Counted from the stretch's first letter, positions 11,592-24,635 are shown. The stretch is 64,000 nucleotides of DNA from Bidens hawaiensis (GCA_021521415.1 JAIQDT010014629.1:1-64000); one strand, 5' to 3'. Notes: generated by a model from the sequence alone, not told the origin. Made by a program: numbers and translations.

Positions 11592-13071
11592 TATAAAAAT
11601 GAAAAATGTAAAAACACAAAAATGTTTCCACCGTCTTCCTCATTCTCAAAAAAAAAAAAAAAAAAAAACTTTGAAAAAGACACAATGTTGAGTGAAAAAA
11701 CCGTTGTGTTTTGTGTTTATTTTGTTCATTGATTATGTCTTTTTTTTTCTTGATACTGTGTTATATTTCTTAACATCGTGTCATTTTTGTTTGGGATTAT
11801 GTTATATTTTGCGATCTTGTGTCCCCTTTTGTTTATCATTGTGTTGTTTGTTTATTTTTGGCATTGTGTCTTTTAGTGTTTTTTTTTTCTTTTTTCTTTT
11901 GGGAACGGAAATGACGGTGGAAACATTTTGGTTTTTAATTTTTTTTGTTTTTTATTTATATATTGAGTTATGGTTTTATTATTATTATTTTTGAACATTT
12001 TAGGGTTTCTTTTTAGCCATAAATCCTTCTCACACTTCTCATTTTTGTCTTCCTTTGCATTTTAACTTTAACCTTAAAAACTATTCAAAACTTTTATAAT
12101 TTATTCAACAATCATCAAATCATGTAAAAACATGGCAAAAGGCTGGTGGTACGACGACCCATCGTCAACCCAAAACAAATTAGAATTTTGGGTTGTTTCA
12201 AAAGAAATTGGTATAAAGTCTCCTTAACCTTTTCTGAAGGGGTGCTGCTAAACGCACACAGAGTAGATTAAAAAATCAACGAGAAGAACATTTTAACGAG
12301 TCTGAAGTCTAGAAAATTTGAAATAGAAGCAAGTGAATGAACTAGGGCTAGAAGAATAATTTGATTGAAAGAAATCACAGACTCCGAACAAGAAACTGAA
12401 ACAAGCAAATTGAATGATCAACGATGTCACACACAGATTAAACAAGAGATTGAAAATAGCATAATGAATCGAGCATATGGCTAGCATCGCTACTAAAATA
12501 GAAGAAATTGAAATGAGTGTATTGTCTGATTTCCCAATCATTCAATTCGTTTGAGTGACCGCATTGGAAGTAGATCCCAAACGTGTAGCTACTTTTACCC
12601 TAGATATGACCCGTTTGTTTCATAAATTTCAATATATAATATTAGTTTAATAGAGCCCTATTTTTTAAAGCCTCCAAGCCCTAGCTTGACCCACATCTTC
12701 ATAAAGGTCAACCCTTACTGATATGCAATCAAAAGGGGTAGACAACGTGAATAGGTGACAATGACATGGCACCCAATGAAGGTACGCATGGTGTCTAATG
12801 GTGTGGTGGTAGCACCAATGATGACCAACATAATTGGGTAGCCGAAAACGAATCATGATAAGGGGCGAATAATAACTGAAAGAGGGGAGCAACATGCTGC
12901 CAGTTGATGAGAAGCGACCCATAAAGCTGGCAGTTGATGAGCGACGGCCCATGAAGCAGCCAGTGATGGATCAACAAATTTTAATACTTTTTTTTAATTA
13001 ACATTAAGCGAGCTTTAAAGTTTAAACAATAATGTTTTGAATTTGCAATTGTGAGTTGACAATGGTTTATA
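11592..13071. other. Intergenic with T-rich degenerate repeat
   Basis: The A-run at 11647-11667 is followed by T-rich sequence to about 11990 with recurring ATTGTGT and TTTTTGTTT words; its 100-codon plus frame is low-complexity and not called. At 12895-12965 the word GCCAGTTGATGAG and neighbours repeat (GCGACCCAT, GCGACGGCCCAT). Minus frames at 12665-12977 have no recognisable domain. Confidence 0.45.
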
Positions 13072-13469
13072 TCTTAAATATATATGAACGAAACCTGTAA
13101 AAACTCTTTGATTGCTCCTTAAATTCTCTCAAGCCATCAGATTGTTTTATTTGTAAATGGAGGCTTCTCATGCATTTGATCCGAATTCACGGGTATGGGT
13201 CTCACCAAACCCAGGATTTTTTTAATAAAAAATATTATTTATTATTAAGAAACAACTTTATAGTAAAAAATAGGCGGGTCATGGATCACCAAATCCAGAT
13301 ATCTTTTAAACGCGTAATAACATATCATATATTTGTGAAGCCCTTTCATCAGCAAACTCTAAATATATTATTAACTTTCTTACAATAAAGAAAATTAAAA
13401 TCTAAGAAATAAATATTAAAAAACAAAAAATATAAAACAACCTTCGTATTACAAAGGGATAAAACCTAG
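13072..13469 (+). mobile_element. Helitron (short copy, 398 bp)
   Basis: The 5' end TCTTAAATATATATGAACGA lies after A, and the 3' end is CTAG followed by T (CTAG at 13466-13469), so the insertion sits between A and T as Helitrons do. The subterminal hairpin is decayed (CCTTCGTATTACAAAGG, against CCCCCGTAATACGGGGG in its relatives). The body shares the CACCAAATCCAGATA and GCCATCAGATTG blocks with 25056-26012 and 30524-31484. It is roughly half the length of those, with fewer internal subunits, and is non-coding. Confidence 0.7.
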
Positions 13470-13795
13470 TTTTACATAAAGTGTATTTCTAATTTTCTTC
13501 AGAACTTTTACGAAAACCTAAACAAACCATAGATACATACGTACGAACTACAAAGACAAGTTACCATTGTTTAACATCAATTGTTGTGTTGCTCTTCAAA
13601 ATATGGACTCCACATGCAAGCATTTAATATTCCAACATCAAGCGTGTGAATTCGATTCACTCAAACCATTGTCCCATTCCGTCTAGTCGCCTTACTTCTC
13701 ACGTTATCAGGGTGTTTTTTTTTTTTTTAATATTAATTTGTTATCTGATTTAAAAAATACAAATACGAATTGTCAATATGTACCTACTACCGAGT
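13470..13795. other. Intergenic spacer
   Basis: AT-rich, with a T-run at 13716-13728. No gene recognised. It ends at AGTGGCGGAACC (from 13793), which is itself the end of an older hAT-like element into which the next element inserted. Confidence 0.4.
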
Positions 13796-13803
13796 GGCGG
13801 AAC

Positions 13804-15330
13804 CAGGGGCGGGCATAGAGTGTTAGCAGGGGTAGCCTCCGCTACCCCTCAACGTCTTACCGGTAGTGTAAAAAAAATATTTTCGGTCGGTTTTCGTGGT
13901 TTCGTTACCCCTGAACAAAAAATAACGTTACCCCTGAACAAAAAATAAGCCCAATCAATTGAATAATTAAACCCAACAAATTGACAAAAGCCCAAGCCCA
14001 AAACAAAAACCCCAAATAATACAATAATAATAAAAACTAAAAAAAAAAAGAAACAGGCAACGTCTCACTGTAGTCTGTAGGTCTGTTTACCCACTGGCCA
14101 CTGTAGCCACCACCGCCACCAGTCCGCCTTCGCCGCCGCCCGCCAGTCCACCGCCACCGCCGTCCGCCCATCAGTCCACTGTCTCCATCATCGATTCTTC
14201 CGGGTAAGAACTAATTAAGATTTATTGTATATTTGTATTTAGGGATTTAGCCATTTAGGGTTATGTTTCAATTGGAATTAGTTTGGGATTTAGGGTTTAT
14301 ATTTAAATTGGAATCGATTAGGTATTTAGCTTTTAGTTTTATGTCTAAATTGGAATTGATATTAGGTTTTGGTTCAATTTTGTTTAGGGAACTTTGAAGA
14401 TGAGTAAACAATCTCTCATTAGCAACCTTTTTAAACGTTAAAGAAAAGAAAACGATGACATCTGTTCCCCGCCAAGTTTAAATATTTCAACTTCAAGTTC
14501 AAATACGGTTAATGAATTGCAAGAAAATGAAGATATCGGTCAAAGTTCAAATATTCCTTCGGCTTCAAGATTGAGATGTTAGATATGGCGGAAAGTTATG
14601 GTAATCAAAGAAACCGAAAGAATGCCATTACTAATCGACATCATTTTGAGGTTGAAGTTTTTAATACGGTTTTGGATATGCAAATTCAAGAACTTGGAAA
14701 TAGATTTAGTGAGGTTTCAACTAGTTTGCTAGAAATATGTCGGGTTTAAATTCTTGTGATTCGTTTTCTAAGTTTGACATATCTAAGATAGTGGCTTTTT
14801 CAGAGATGTATCCGAACGATTTTACTAACGAAGAAAGAGGGTGTATTTCGGGTGATCTTTCGACCTTTTATTACACTTTAAAGGAAGATGAGAAATTTCC
14901 AAATCTTGGTGGAATGGGTGATCTTGCTCGTGTAATGGTGGAAACCGGAAAACACACAACTTTTCCTTTGGTTTATCGAATATATATTGAAGTTAGCGTT
15001 GGTTTTACCGGTTGCAACCGCAAACGTTGAAAGATGTTTTTCTAAAATGAAGCTTATCAAGACGGATTTGCGCAATTGAATGGGTGATGGGTATTTGAAC
15101 GATGCTTTAATTTGTGCGGTCGAAAGAGAAACGTTTGATAAAGTAAATGAAGAAGATGTAATGGCTCGATTTCAAGCGTTTAAAAACCGAAGAGGAGAAA
15201 TTTACAGCCAGTGTATTTAAATTTATTTGTTGTCATTTTTTTATATTTGTTTCGTTAGCATTGTATGAACTATGGGAAAAGAAATTTTTTTGAGCGCTAC
15301 CCCTAAGTTTCAAGTCTAGATCCGCCACTG
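13804..15330 (+). mobile_element. hAT transposon, 1,527 bp, internally deleted
   Basis: Flanked by a perfect 8-bp duplication, GGCGGAAC (13796-13803 and 15331-15338), the hAT hallmark. The ends CAGGGGCGGGCATAG and the complement of CAGTGGCGGATCTAG are short imperfect inverted repeats. The interior includes a GC-rich leader (14090-14200), then broken transposase sequence. Removing the element rejoins AGTGGCGGAAC with CAAGTCATAG, itself a hAT-type end, so this is an insertion into another hAT-related terminus. Confidence 0.85.
14400..15220 (+). pseudogene. Broken hAT transposase (ZMYM1/TTF-type, hATC end)
   Basis: The start MSKQSLISNLFKR (from 14400) is followed at once by a stop. Later sequence continues as a Ser/Asn-rich leader and then jumps to the C-terminal third, indicating a large internal deletion. 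The frame at 14737-15030 carries GLNSCDSFSKFDISKIVAFSE and YPNDFTNEERG. After a frame break near 14985 the sequence gives LPVATANVERCFSKMKLIKT (about 15003-15062), the dimerisation motif of the hAT C-terminal domain, then another stop (about 15079) before the last segment to 15220. In intact relatives this protein excises and inserts the element. The zinc finger, RNase H-like core and most of the middle are absent, so the copy cannot be autonomous. Confidence 0.8.
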
Positions 15331-15338
15331 GGCGGAAC

Positions 15339-15730
15339 CAAGTCATAGCCTATGAGTTAAGTGACTAGTTATATATATTATCTCCCTAATAATTTGGTAG
15401 ATTCCTTTTCTTTTTGTTATCACAGCCCTGTAATGTATAGGTCATTTTAGTGTCCTCATGTTATTTTGGTAATCATATTCATTTGTAGAACAAAAGAGGA
15501 AATCATGATAAACTTTGATACGAATTAGGAGCGAAGTACACGTTCATTCAATGTTACTATGACGTCAGAGACAAGAGGCTGGGCTCTTGTAGGGTCCAAG
15601 AGGCAATGCCCCTGGCTGGATCACGCTGCTAAATTAGTGTGAAAATTTTCGGTTTTGCCATAATGGCGCTTAATGGGAAACGCATCAAATCGACATGTAT
15701 TGTGTAAAGTTGCATGAAAAGATTTTCAAA
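15339..15730. other. Intergenic spacer
   Basis: The first bases (CAAGTCATAG) continue the hAT-like end interrupted by the preceding element. The remainder shows nothing recognisable. Confidence 0.4.
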
Positions 15731-16075
15731 CACTACTGAAAATAAGTAGCAAGTTGATATTGCTCAGTAGCAACTCGGTTACTGAAGGTTGGTATTGGTA
15801 GCAACTTTTTTATGGAATAGCAACTTAGTGTTTATCAGTAGCTAGTGAGCTAAGTAGCTAATAAGGTGCGGTAGCATTTCATAATTCGGTGGGATCTCAG
15901 AACTTCGATAGTAACATAGTTGTTACAGAGTTGCTAAAGGTCAATAGGTACTAATCGGTAGAAACTTTGTTTTGCACTAGCAATTTAGTTCGAGTGGTAG
16001 CCAATTTTTCATTCGGCAACTAATGGGCTAAGTAGCAAATAAGATGCTTTAGCACTTGGCACTCTCTAGCATCAA
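15731..16075. mobile_element. Probable CACTA (CMC) transposon end with subterminal repeats
   Basis: The segment begins CACTACTGAAAATAAGTAGC, a typical CACTA terminus. For about 340 bp the words TAGCAACT, AGTAGCAA and AGCTAAGTAGC recur in both orientations, as expected of subterminal transposase-binding repeats. No matching opposite end was found in the window, so this looks like a truncated remnant. Confidence 0.5.
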
Positions 16076-16420
16076 AGACCCATTAAGAACAATGTATTTT
16101 CGTTTTTAATAAATAGAACGACGGTTCGAATTCTTCCATTCTATTAACTTAATGAATAATTGTGCATAGAACAAAATTAAAATAAATTGAAAAAGAAAAA
16201 AAAACTACATTGTAAATCATAACATATGAACCATTTAATAATCAAAACCACAAATTTACATGATTTTCATCAAGCTATAATTCAATACAAACCCTAAAAA
16301 TTGAAAGAATAACCCATATAAAAAGTAACCGGATCGCCAAACCGAAATAAAACAACAAAACTGATTGTAAAAACGTCATCCTTGTATTTGTACTCAATGG
16401 ATAACCCGACCCAATGCATT
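16076..16420. other. 3' flank of the neprosin-family gene
   Basis: AT-rich sequence directly downstream of the stop codon at 16421 on the minus strand. It should include the 3' UTR and poly(A) region. A minus frame at 16294-16503 overlaps the last exon in another phase and is not a gene. Confidence 0.5.
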
Positions 16421-18778
16421 TTAGGGGCATCTCGGGTTTTTACCCGGCCCACCATAATAAATATAATTACCCCAAACATTATTAATCCCGCCTCTAATAT
16501 CATAGCAGTTAGGATTGTCAGCTAATACTTTCAGATTAGACAATGGGATTAAGCTATTATCCCAATCAACAACTTGCATGTTCCGAAAATATGAAGCTTT
16601 CCCAAATCCTTCACCCGAGAAATGACCGCTTCCCATTTCAGTTGACGTATGAGAACCCGAGGCTTGACTATTCACAATTTCACCCCCGAATTGTACCATA
16701 CTTGAGTGATCCCGAAGGTGAGTGAACAAAGAGGCTGGCCAATATCCAACCAAAACCCCCGATCCAAACTCGAGCCACCAGTTTCCATGCTTCGGATCCT
16801 GCGTCAAATCAATCCAAAATACTTTAAAAAACCATGTAGTATCACTTTATTTTTGATCTTTTTAAGTTGTCCGTTTTGACATGTAAACATTTTTTTTTCA
16901 AAACCGGTTGTAACAAAAAACAAAATAACTGTTTCTTTAAATGACTCGTTCTAACTTAAACTCGTCTTGACTCGTTACCCCGCCGAGCCAACCAATCCAT
17001 TTTGAAGGTATAATAATTTATTTCTAGATAAAGAACATAGGATATAATTTCTTCATGGTGTATAAGGCAAGGCTGCTTTGAAATATATGATTACACTTCC
17101 ACCCTTTAAAGAAACCAAATGTTTCGTATCTCTTTATTACTTTTCCTTTTTATACAAAATCAAACCTTTTAATTTATAATCATTTAAATTTCTTTTACCG
17201 ATTTCCGACATAAATTTCAAAATTTGTAGCATAAAATTTATTAAAACAACTATTTTTGTGACACGGTTAAACGATTTACCTTCCATATCAGTAAACTGAT
17301 ATCAAACTGTCCACCATTATACGATGACGTTGGAGATATAGCTGCTCCGATTGCCATCCTATTGTTCGTTTGAACAAAACCCGAGCACAGTAGATTGTAG
17401 CAACCAGTTGCTTGATACGCATCCGTCTACAATGCATTTAAAATAATAATAATAATTTAGAATAATTACATAAATATTTCAATTTATTAAATACAATATG
17501 CCACAAAATGATTAGCTAAAAGAGTTAAATCTTACAGTCCAATAAGTAAAGAATCTAGGGTAGTTATCACCATACAACTCTGGGCTAACCTGTTACATAC
17601 AAATTTTGAACATATGTCACATATGTGTTTTATGCATATATGTATGCATCATGCATATACATGTGTGTTAAACAAAAATACCTGCCAACCAGCTTCAATG
17701 GTGTTGAGATCATCACCAAAAGAACCCGAAATAACCCACATTTGCGACAAACTGAACTCGAATTGATCCGTCACCTTTGGATCCCAAACATTTATGCTTG
17801 CTTTTGCTCCATAGTATTGATCTCCACTCACATAACCAACAGCATGCTGTCCATTAGCGACGAATTTATACTTTTAGCAACGAGTTTTCGGTCCAAAAGT
17901 TATTATGTTCCCAAAAATAATATTATGTTCTACGAATTTACCTCGTGGCCACCATTAGAAGAATCTCTTCTCACTGACTTGACAATTTTTCGACCGAATC
18001 TTTTAATCGAATTTGCGCGCAAAATATCTTGCTCGGTTGTTCTTCTAATGGGAATTGTTCCCTCGGGGCAATATTCGCCGGATAAGCTCCATAGTTGATA
18101 GTTTTCCGAATCCATTCCGGCATGATGATGATGATGTTGATGCCCGTATGGTCTCTCCGGTGGATCCTAATTATTCAAAAAATAATAAGAAATTATACAA
18201 GAACAAGAAAAATAGTTAATCTAGTGAATTTTCTATAATAAAAATTCAAAAGTTAAACCCACCAATGGCTTTGTTCCTTTCAACATAGGATGGTCAAAAG
18301 CTGGCTGGTGATGAACCATGACACAGTCCAATATATCCCCATCTGGGCTCTATATCAAAATAAATAAAAATCAAGTATTATTTAAAACGGTAATGTTATA
18401 GCTACACCATCTCCATCTGATTTTACAAAATGGCCGTTTTAACCAATATGTCAAACTTAGAAGTCAGAACAACAGTAAGCTTTCTGTCTGGACGGTCGTT
18501 TGAAACGGTGTGGGATAAGATGTAAGACAAACAGTGTCTAGCTGACTATGGTATAAACAACATATACTTACCTGGATAGTTTTAACAGCAGGTTTGTTGA
18601 TCTTCAAGAGATGTGTTCTGATTAATCTCATTTTCTTAGACTCTTCACCCGGCCGGAAGGTTTGATTCATTCGGCGGAAATCTTCGAATTGTGCTGAGGA
18701 GATTGCTGGAGAAAACAATAGGAAGAGAACAAAGGAGGAAATGATTGGACTGAAGTGGAAGTTAAAAGTGGAATGCAT
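16421..18778 (-). CDS. Neprosin (DUF239) domain secreted protein, 7 exons
   Basis: Minus-strand exons: 18572-18778, 18263-18349, 17942-18166, 17682-17846, 17536-17589, 17280-17426, 16421-16798. All introns are GT-AG and phase 0, giving 420 aa, the usual family length. I chose the Met at 18778 because it opens directly into a signal peptide (hydrophobic residues about 10-29, ending AISSA). An in-frame Met at 18917-18919 would add a charged leader. Residues about 30-130 form the neprosin activation-peptide part (SPDGDILDCV, KGTKPL, and CPEGTIPIRRT in exon 3). The neprosin domain follows (GAKASINVWDP, QMWVISGS, GWQVSPELYGD, GCYNLLCSGF). The C-terminus has the family-typical GNWWLEFGSG, VGYWP, FTHL, IQFGGEIVN-like VQFGGEIVN, MGSGHF and NPNCYDIR. 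Nepenthes neprosin is a prolyl endopeptidase, a glutamic peptidase by established work. Whether this plant paralogue is an active protease is unknown. A HQHHHHHAG run in exon 3 is unusual. Confidence 0.93.
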
Positions 18779-19250
18779 TCTTGTATGTACTTGTGTTCTT
18801 CCAAACAAATGTGTCTTTGTCTTATGTTTTTGTTTTGTGCATTTGCCTTCTTCTTGTCTTCTTCTCAAATCAAAACAAAAACAAGTTTCTTCTGTTTTCT
18901 CCCAATGAAGACTAGCCATTGATCCAAATAGGTTCCGGAATCACTCAAACGTACGCCATTTTCGAAGCTTCAAATTATGATGTTTTGTGAGAGAATTAAT
19001 AATAGTAATAATAAGAAATTAAGAATAGAAACAAAAGAAAATCCAAGTAATGCGGTCACACAGAGACACTCTCTCTCATGCACTGATCTTCTCTCTCTAG
19101 AGTTTCTATTCTAATTCTATTCCTTGATTTCTATGCTCTGACAAACAACAACTTCAAGGCAAGAAGCAATTAAATAGCTCAAGTATTGATGATTTGAGCA
19201 CCAAAAATGGGGGGTTTTGAGTTCTTTTAGAGCTTAAGCATGTGGGGTTT
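18779..19250 (-). promoter_or_regulatory. 5' UTR/promoter region of the neprosin-family gene (inferred)
   Basis: Upstream of the start at 18778, the minus strand contains GA-rich tracts (GAGAGAGTGTCTC and AGAGAGAAGATC near 19065-19100). A TATTTAA box-like word lies at about 19170-19176. If used, transcription would start near 19140 and leave a 5' UTR of about 360 nt. This is consensus matching only; no transcript evidence. Confidence 0.3.
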
Positions 19251-21298
19251 GCTAATAAATATTGGGGTGTGGCCAAGACATGCATTTTTTGAGAAATAAA
19301 AATCAAGTAGAGAGAGAGTTGAAGAGAGAAGTGTGGGTTGGAGAAGAGGGGGGGGGGGGGGGTGTTGTTTAGTATTCAATACATAAAAGACGGTGAACTT
19401 GTTTAAATAAATCTTTAACTAGACGGACTTATATAATGTTATATCTATTAAAAGGATCATGTTATGGTTACACCACCTTATCTTATTACACGCCATCAAA
19501 CAACACTAATTAGACGATCGTTTTGATAAAAAAAATCAGACTTTGAATATTATTTGTTAGAATAGTAGTTTGAACAATATTCGGGCGCTCCAGCTGACAC
19601 AATTTGGGATTACAACTTTGAAATTATTTGGTTAAAAGGGCATTAATTGATCCAACTTCGTATCTTGACAGCCGTTTAAACCAGTGTGGAATTAGATGAC
19701 CGTGTATAGACGGAAATGTTTGGCATATCATATTTTTGAGTGGATGTTAAGGAAAATTTTCTCGGTTGTAACATTTTAATTGAATCACATGATAATAAAA
19801 GAAACTTTAATACATCAAATTGTGAAAGAATATAATGTGATAAAACTAAAGATGTGTGTGTGTGTGTTTTATGCAAATATAGTACTTATAATTTAAATGT
19901 GAGTAAATATAAAAAAAGGGAGTTATATTCTTTAGTTTGTTTGGGGTGACAGAAAGGAATTACACTTGATTCTGAGTCTCAAAGTTGCCCTCCTGCTTGC
20001 TTTAAGCGCTTCTCTTTCACTTCTCCCTATATGTTCTTTCTGCTACTCTCTTCTTTTCTAAATATTCTACTTTTTTTACCCTTGATTTAAATACACATAA
20101 TATATTTGATAAAACCTTTTTGAATATAAATTGACTGGTTTAAGTTAATCCATATAAGAATTTAGTTGGTCATTTTAAAAAAAAATACACATCCATTTTA
20201 TACACCAAATTCTACTTTATTATGGTGCTTTAGCTCCTTGATACTCTAAGCTTATCAACCCCGGTTGATCGGCTGGACTAGGAACCGGGAATATTGTGGT
20301 TCGGTTCAAATGTCTTGGACTGTTAATTGGGTGAACCGTGTAGTTTTTTTTTGGTTTTCATTAAATCAAGCGTGGGTTGAATTTAACCAAATTTAAAATT
20401 TATAAATGAGAGTACAGGGTTTCGAACATTAGTTATAATTACTAACTTTTCTATCATTGTAGCTCTGATATGTATGCATAATAAGTGTTTATGTTTGAGA
20501 TGATTAATCAGTTTGGCTCCATAACAATAACAAGAATTATACCTTTTTTTATCCTTCTATGTTCATTTCAATTATAATGTGCTTTTTTCTCTTAGTTATT
20601 AAATTGTTTATAATGTCATCCGACTTTTGAAACCGATCCGCCAAATAAACTGATCACGGTTCATTCAACAAGCAATTCAGTTTCTAACATTTTCGTGCTA
20701 TACAAAACCAACATTATAATTGGAAGTTGTCACACAAAAGTAGTTTTGAACATCATGTGATACAAAAGTAGTTATTGTGTCTAGTAAAAGTGCATGTCTA
20801 GCAGGTAACAATATATTTAATTGATTCAATAACAAATCCGAAGGTTGCTAATTTCTGTAAACACGCAGTTAGTAAAGGAGCACAAAAGGTAAAATATTAA
20901 AATTTATAAAAAAAAAATCATATTTTGTCCAAGATTTGGGTGCAATAGTGGGCTGGGCTGCTGGGTTGGATGTGTTGGCATGCGGGAACCTGGTTATGTG
21001 AACCTGCATGCTTACGCTACAAATCCATGCATTTTGCACGCGTAAAACCCACCCTTTCATAACATTTGCAGGGGTAAAAAGGTAATCTTATATTATTTTA
21101 TTTAGTTAAAAGTTTTAGTGTTTTACACCTGCACCTACTCTAACCGTGTAAAATGGGTTTAGTACTATACTCACACTAGCAATAAAAGATTAATATATAG
21201 TTAATTAACGGTTTTTAAAGACACAATTATTACTGATTTATATATACTTTTTATGTGGTTCAGAGAAAGACGTACATGTAATTAAAGTGTTTGGATAA
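19251..21298. other. Intergenic, no gene recognised
   Basis: Contains a 15-base G homopolymer at 19348-19362 and AT-rich spacer. A patch of CCGG/GGTTCGGTTC words (20250-20350, 20630-20700) resembles the non-coding repeat at 36111-36429 but has no clear ends. No coding exons recognised. Confidence 0.45.
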
Positions 21299-21599
21299 GA
21301 GCATCTCCACCAGTGTTTGTGTGGAGGTTTTTGTTGTCGTGGAATGGTGCAAACAAAAGTTTACGGGTAGAGACCAACGTTTGTGTAGGTGTTTGTTTGT
21401 ATTCTCAAACGTTTGAAATGTGGGTTTGTAGTGGCCCCACCACAACCACTACACACAAATCATACATATATATGCATATTTATTATATAGTAGTAAAAGT
21501 AGGTAGTGATGTAGAAGATGAGGGGTTTTTAAAGAAATGGTTAGAGTATGATGTGGCGATAAGGTGGGGGTTTGAATTGGTTTATGGGTGTGGATGCTC
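21299..21599. mobile_element. Tourist-like MITE (PIF/Harbinger), 301 bp
   Basis: Ends are GAGCATCTCCACC and its imperfect complement GGTGTGGATGCTC. A 3-bp TAA duplication flanks it (21296-21298 and 21600-21602), as for PIF/Harbinger. The open frame 21313-21696 runs through the element and out, with no recognisable domain, so I do not call it. Confidence 0.75.
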
Positions 21600-21602
21600 T
21601 AA

Positions 21603-24376
21603 ATCTCATCGAGATCATGCCAAAAACAGTTGCATTGTTTATCTTCTAAAAGACATGGACGTATTGCTTCTAGCAATCTTTCATGTGGCATTATGATGTT
21701 TGTTTACTTGAATTTGCTCATTTGTTAGAACTTAAAATGTTTGATTAATTATTCTATTTTTAGTTTGAACTTCATTAGTTATTAGAAAGTTAGAATGTCA
21801 TTTTGATATGAATTTGGTTTTTCATATTTGGTGAATATAAAAAGATATTACAAAAGTACATAGTAAAACATGGATCTTCGTGTTCAAGTAACACTTTTGG
21901 AAAAAAATTAAATTTTGAATGGTTTTTCTTCGGATCCTTCCAGATGAAACCCAACCTCCTCTTATCATTCTAATCAAAGAGATAAAACTGAATGGATGCA
22001 TTTGGTTAAAGGTCACGCTCAACCAAGGTGTCATAATTTTTTTTACATGCTAGTTGTGTAAGGAACGTTACGCAAATAAAATGATGCATGTGGCAATTGT
22101 TAAATTGTGAATTTGTAGTAAAATTTGTTGCAGGAACTAAAAACGAGGAAAGCACAGAAGTCAGTATAATAGAATGAAGTGGCGTGATCTGCAGTCAGGG
22201 CATGTTCATGAATGCTGACATGATCATGAAAGTCGACATGATCATGTCAACGCCGAACACAAGAAGCACAACCGATACACGAGCATGAGCACCCATGCTT
22301 AGGTGCACACACAACTAATCTAGGGCTAGCATGCCTACGCATGTATCTCTATGCGTGTGCCACAAACCAAGAAGCCATCGATAGTCTGCTTACAAGAACA
22401 TGCATGTGTGAGCCAATGATCCTGATCCTTGCCATGCACAACCATGCCTAGCGGATGCATGGTTGTGTCGAGTAACATAGCTTGTATAATCAACTTTACC
22501 AACAATTTTACATAATCGATTAATTTTCCAAGTCTAATCTACCGAGACGACTGAGGGTGATCAAATATGGGAGTTTAGCATCCGATTTCAAGGAGATTGA
22601 TCAATAACTTTCTTAGAATTAGCAAATAGGTAGATTAACGCCTTTTTCTCTTTTCATCATTAATTCGATTTGTATATTTTATGCATGGTTGCGGACGTTG
22701 TTAGGCGCTCCCTAGTCGGTCGATTGCAGAGTTGTGAGTACTCGTATATGATAAGTTATGAAGAAAGTAATTTTCAGGAAATTATATGAAATGTTAACCA
22801 AAATACAAAGGTTTTTTAAGACTGTAAAAGATGTTTTTAATTTTAAAGTTAGCGTTTTATGGTAGCCGACGTAAATGATAATTAAAAGCAACAAATAAAA
22901 TGAGTAGGACATGGTAAAAAGAAATGTAAAAACTTAACAAATACAAACAACAAATTGTTTGGTACCGCTCCGCTATAAAGGAAATGTTTAAGAAGCGGTT
23001 TTGTGGTTACCGATGTAAAAGATATGCCGTTTGGTTCAAGCCCTTTTAAATTATGATTATTTATAATGGTTCAGTTTTAACCGCTTTAAATAAGTATTAT
23101 TTATAATAGTTCATGCTGCTTGGCACAAAAAACTTATTATTTAGAACGGTTTTTTATATATCCGGGTTAAATCTATTTTTAAAATGTTTTAAAAGAGAGA
23201 TTTTTTTATACTAGTGTATGCACAAAACAATCAATATATAATAAACTAATAAAGTGTGAGTTTCTGATAATTAAATTAAACATGTTACATAGGCAAGTGG
23301 AATTTTTTTTAAATGGATAAACCTTTGGTAATTAATAATATTTAGATATGTGATGATGTAATATTTAATTAGTGTATAAGTATGGGTTATGAATTTGTAA
23401 ACTATTGTCCTTACCCTAACACCTACTTCCCTTTTTAGAGTTACGGTAATGATGCATCCCACTACCCTTGTCTTCTTTTTCCTAACAAAATTTAAATAAA
23501 ACTTTCACCATTGTATAATATTTTAGATTATCTTAGAGTAATTTTAATTAACAACAAAGATTATCGACATAGATTCGTGGGACTCCAAACTAGTGAACTA
23601 CTTCCTTTGAGACATGAGAGTTGTATCAAACAAAAAACATTGTTGCACCAAGTGATGTCTATAAGTTCAGATCATATATCTAACTCAATAAAGCAACGGA
23701 AAATCACTTAGCACGTCCTAGAAACCTAACTGGACAACAAGTGCGGTTTGCTGATCGATCTATTCAGGATCAGCTTAATGGGCTTGATGCTAAAGCAAAA
23801 ACTTTAGGCCCTTAATTTTTTAAGGCTTCCGGTATGCAAGTTTTTTTTTTTTTTTAGTTTTTAAAATTCAACTTGGATTTAAAATCACCGAAGCTAGTCA
23901 CCGGTTGGTGAAGCATACATATCCTCACCGTTAATCCACTACACATTGTTTTGTTTCTTCGTAATTGAATCAATATATCATGGGTTTAGAAACATGAATT
24001 AATTAGAATTTGAAGTTTGGTACTATGGTTTTCTTTATCATGGAATAAAAATGATCCAGCCCAAAAAAGGTGAAATCCTAATCCCTTTCATGATTTCATT
24101 TGTCTTTTAATATGTGTTTAGAGTTAAATCCTTTGACTTTACATATGTTGAAGTTTCTTTTAGCCTGGCTAACTTTTCAATGTCATCATGATAATTCCTG
24201 ACGAGTATAGATGAATTTATGTCGATAATACAGTTATTAGTTATTACTATTATTATATTATTTATTATATATGGCCTTGAGTCCTTGACCGACCAATTGG
24301 CATGCAGGTGATATCATGCACATTAAAATGTGTCCCCTTGTGTTTATGCTTGACCGATGAAAAAGCTTGTGTTAGT
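21603..24376. other. Intergenic, no gene recognised
   Basis: AT-rich. A GC-richer patch at 22190-22460 holds palindromes such as GACATGATCATGTC and recurrent GCATG words. The stretch 22950-23170 repeats AACCGCTTT and TTATTTATAATRGTTCA words, probably an old repeat. No exons or terminal repeats could be supported. Confidence 0.4.
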
Positions 24377-24488
24377 TCATCTAAAAGGAGACATAGTGAA
24401 AACAAAATCAACACATTTGACATTTGAAGTTGCATTTAATAGGTTTTCATCTAAAAGGAGACATACAGGAAACAAAATCAACAACAGT
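24377..24488. repeat. Direct duplication, about 70-bp period
   Basis: TTCATCTAAAAGGAGACATA followed by GAAAACAAAATCAACA recurs 70 bp later with a few changes (24376-24415, 24445-24488). It lies within a short open frame that shows no other sign of coding. Confidence 0.6.
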
Positions 24489-24635
24489 GGAACCACTTGG
24501 AACATCAAAGAATATCGACTAGTTCAGGGGTGGACTAATATGTGTTTTTTACTAGTTTTAGAAATATCACTTTGTTTATCTACAATATATACACGATACG
24601 TAGTTTCTAACATCAAGTTTTTATTTATAACATAA

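Noticed and set aside
11692..11994. 100-codon Phe/Leu/Tyr-rich plus frame that looks like a membrane protein
   Set aside because: It is encoded by T-rich degenerate repeats, which give hydrophobic residues automatically; no splice or promoter context.
21313..21696. 127-codon plus frame
   Set aside because: It starts inside and reads out of a Tourist-like MITE and has no recognised domain.
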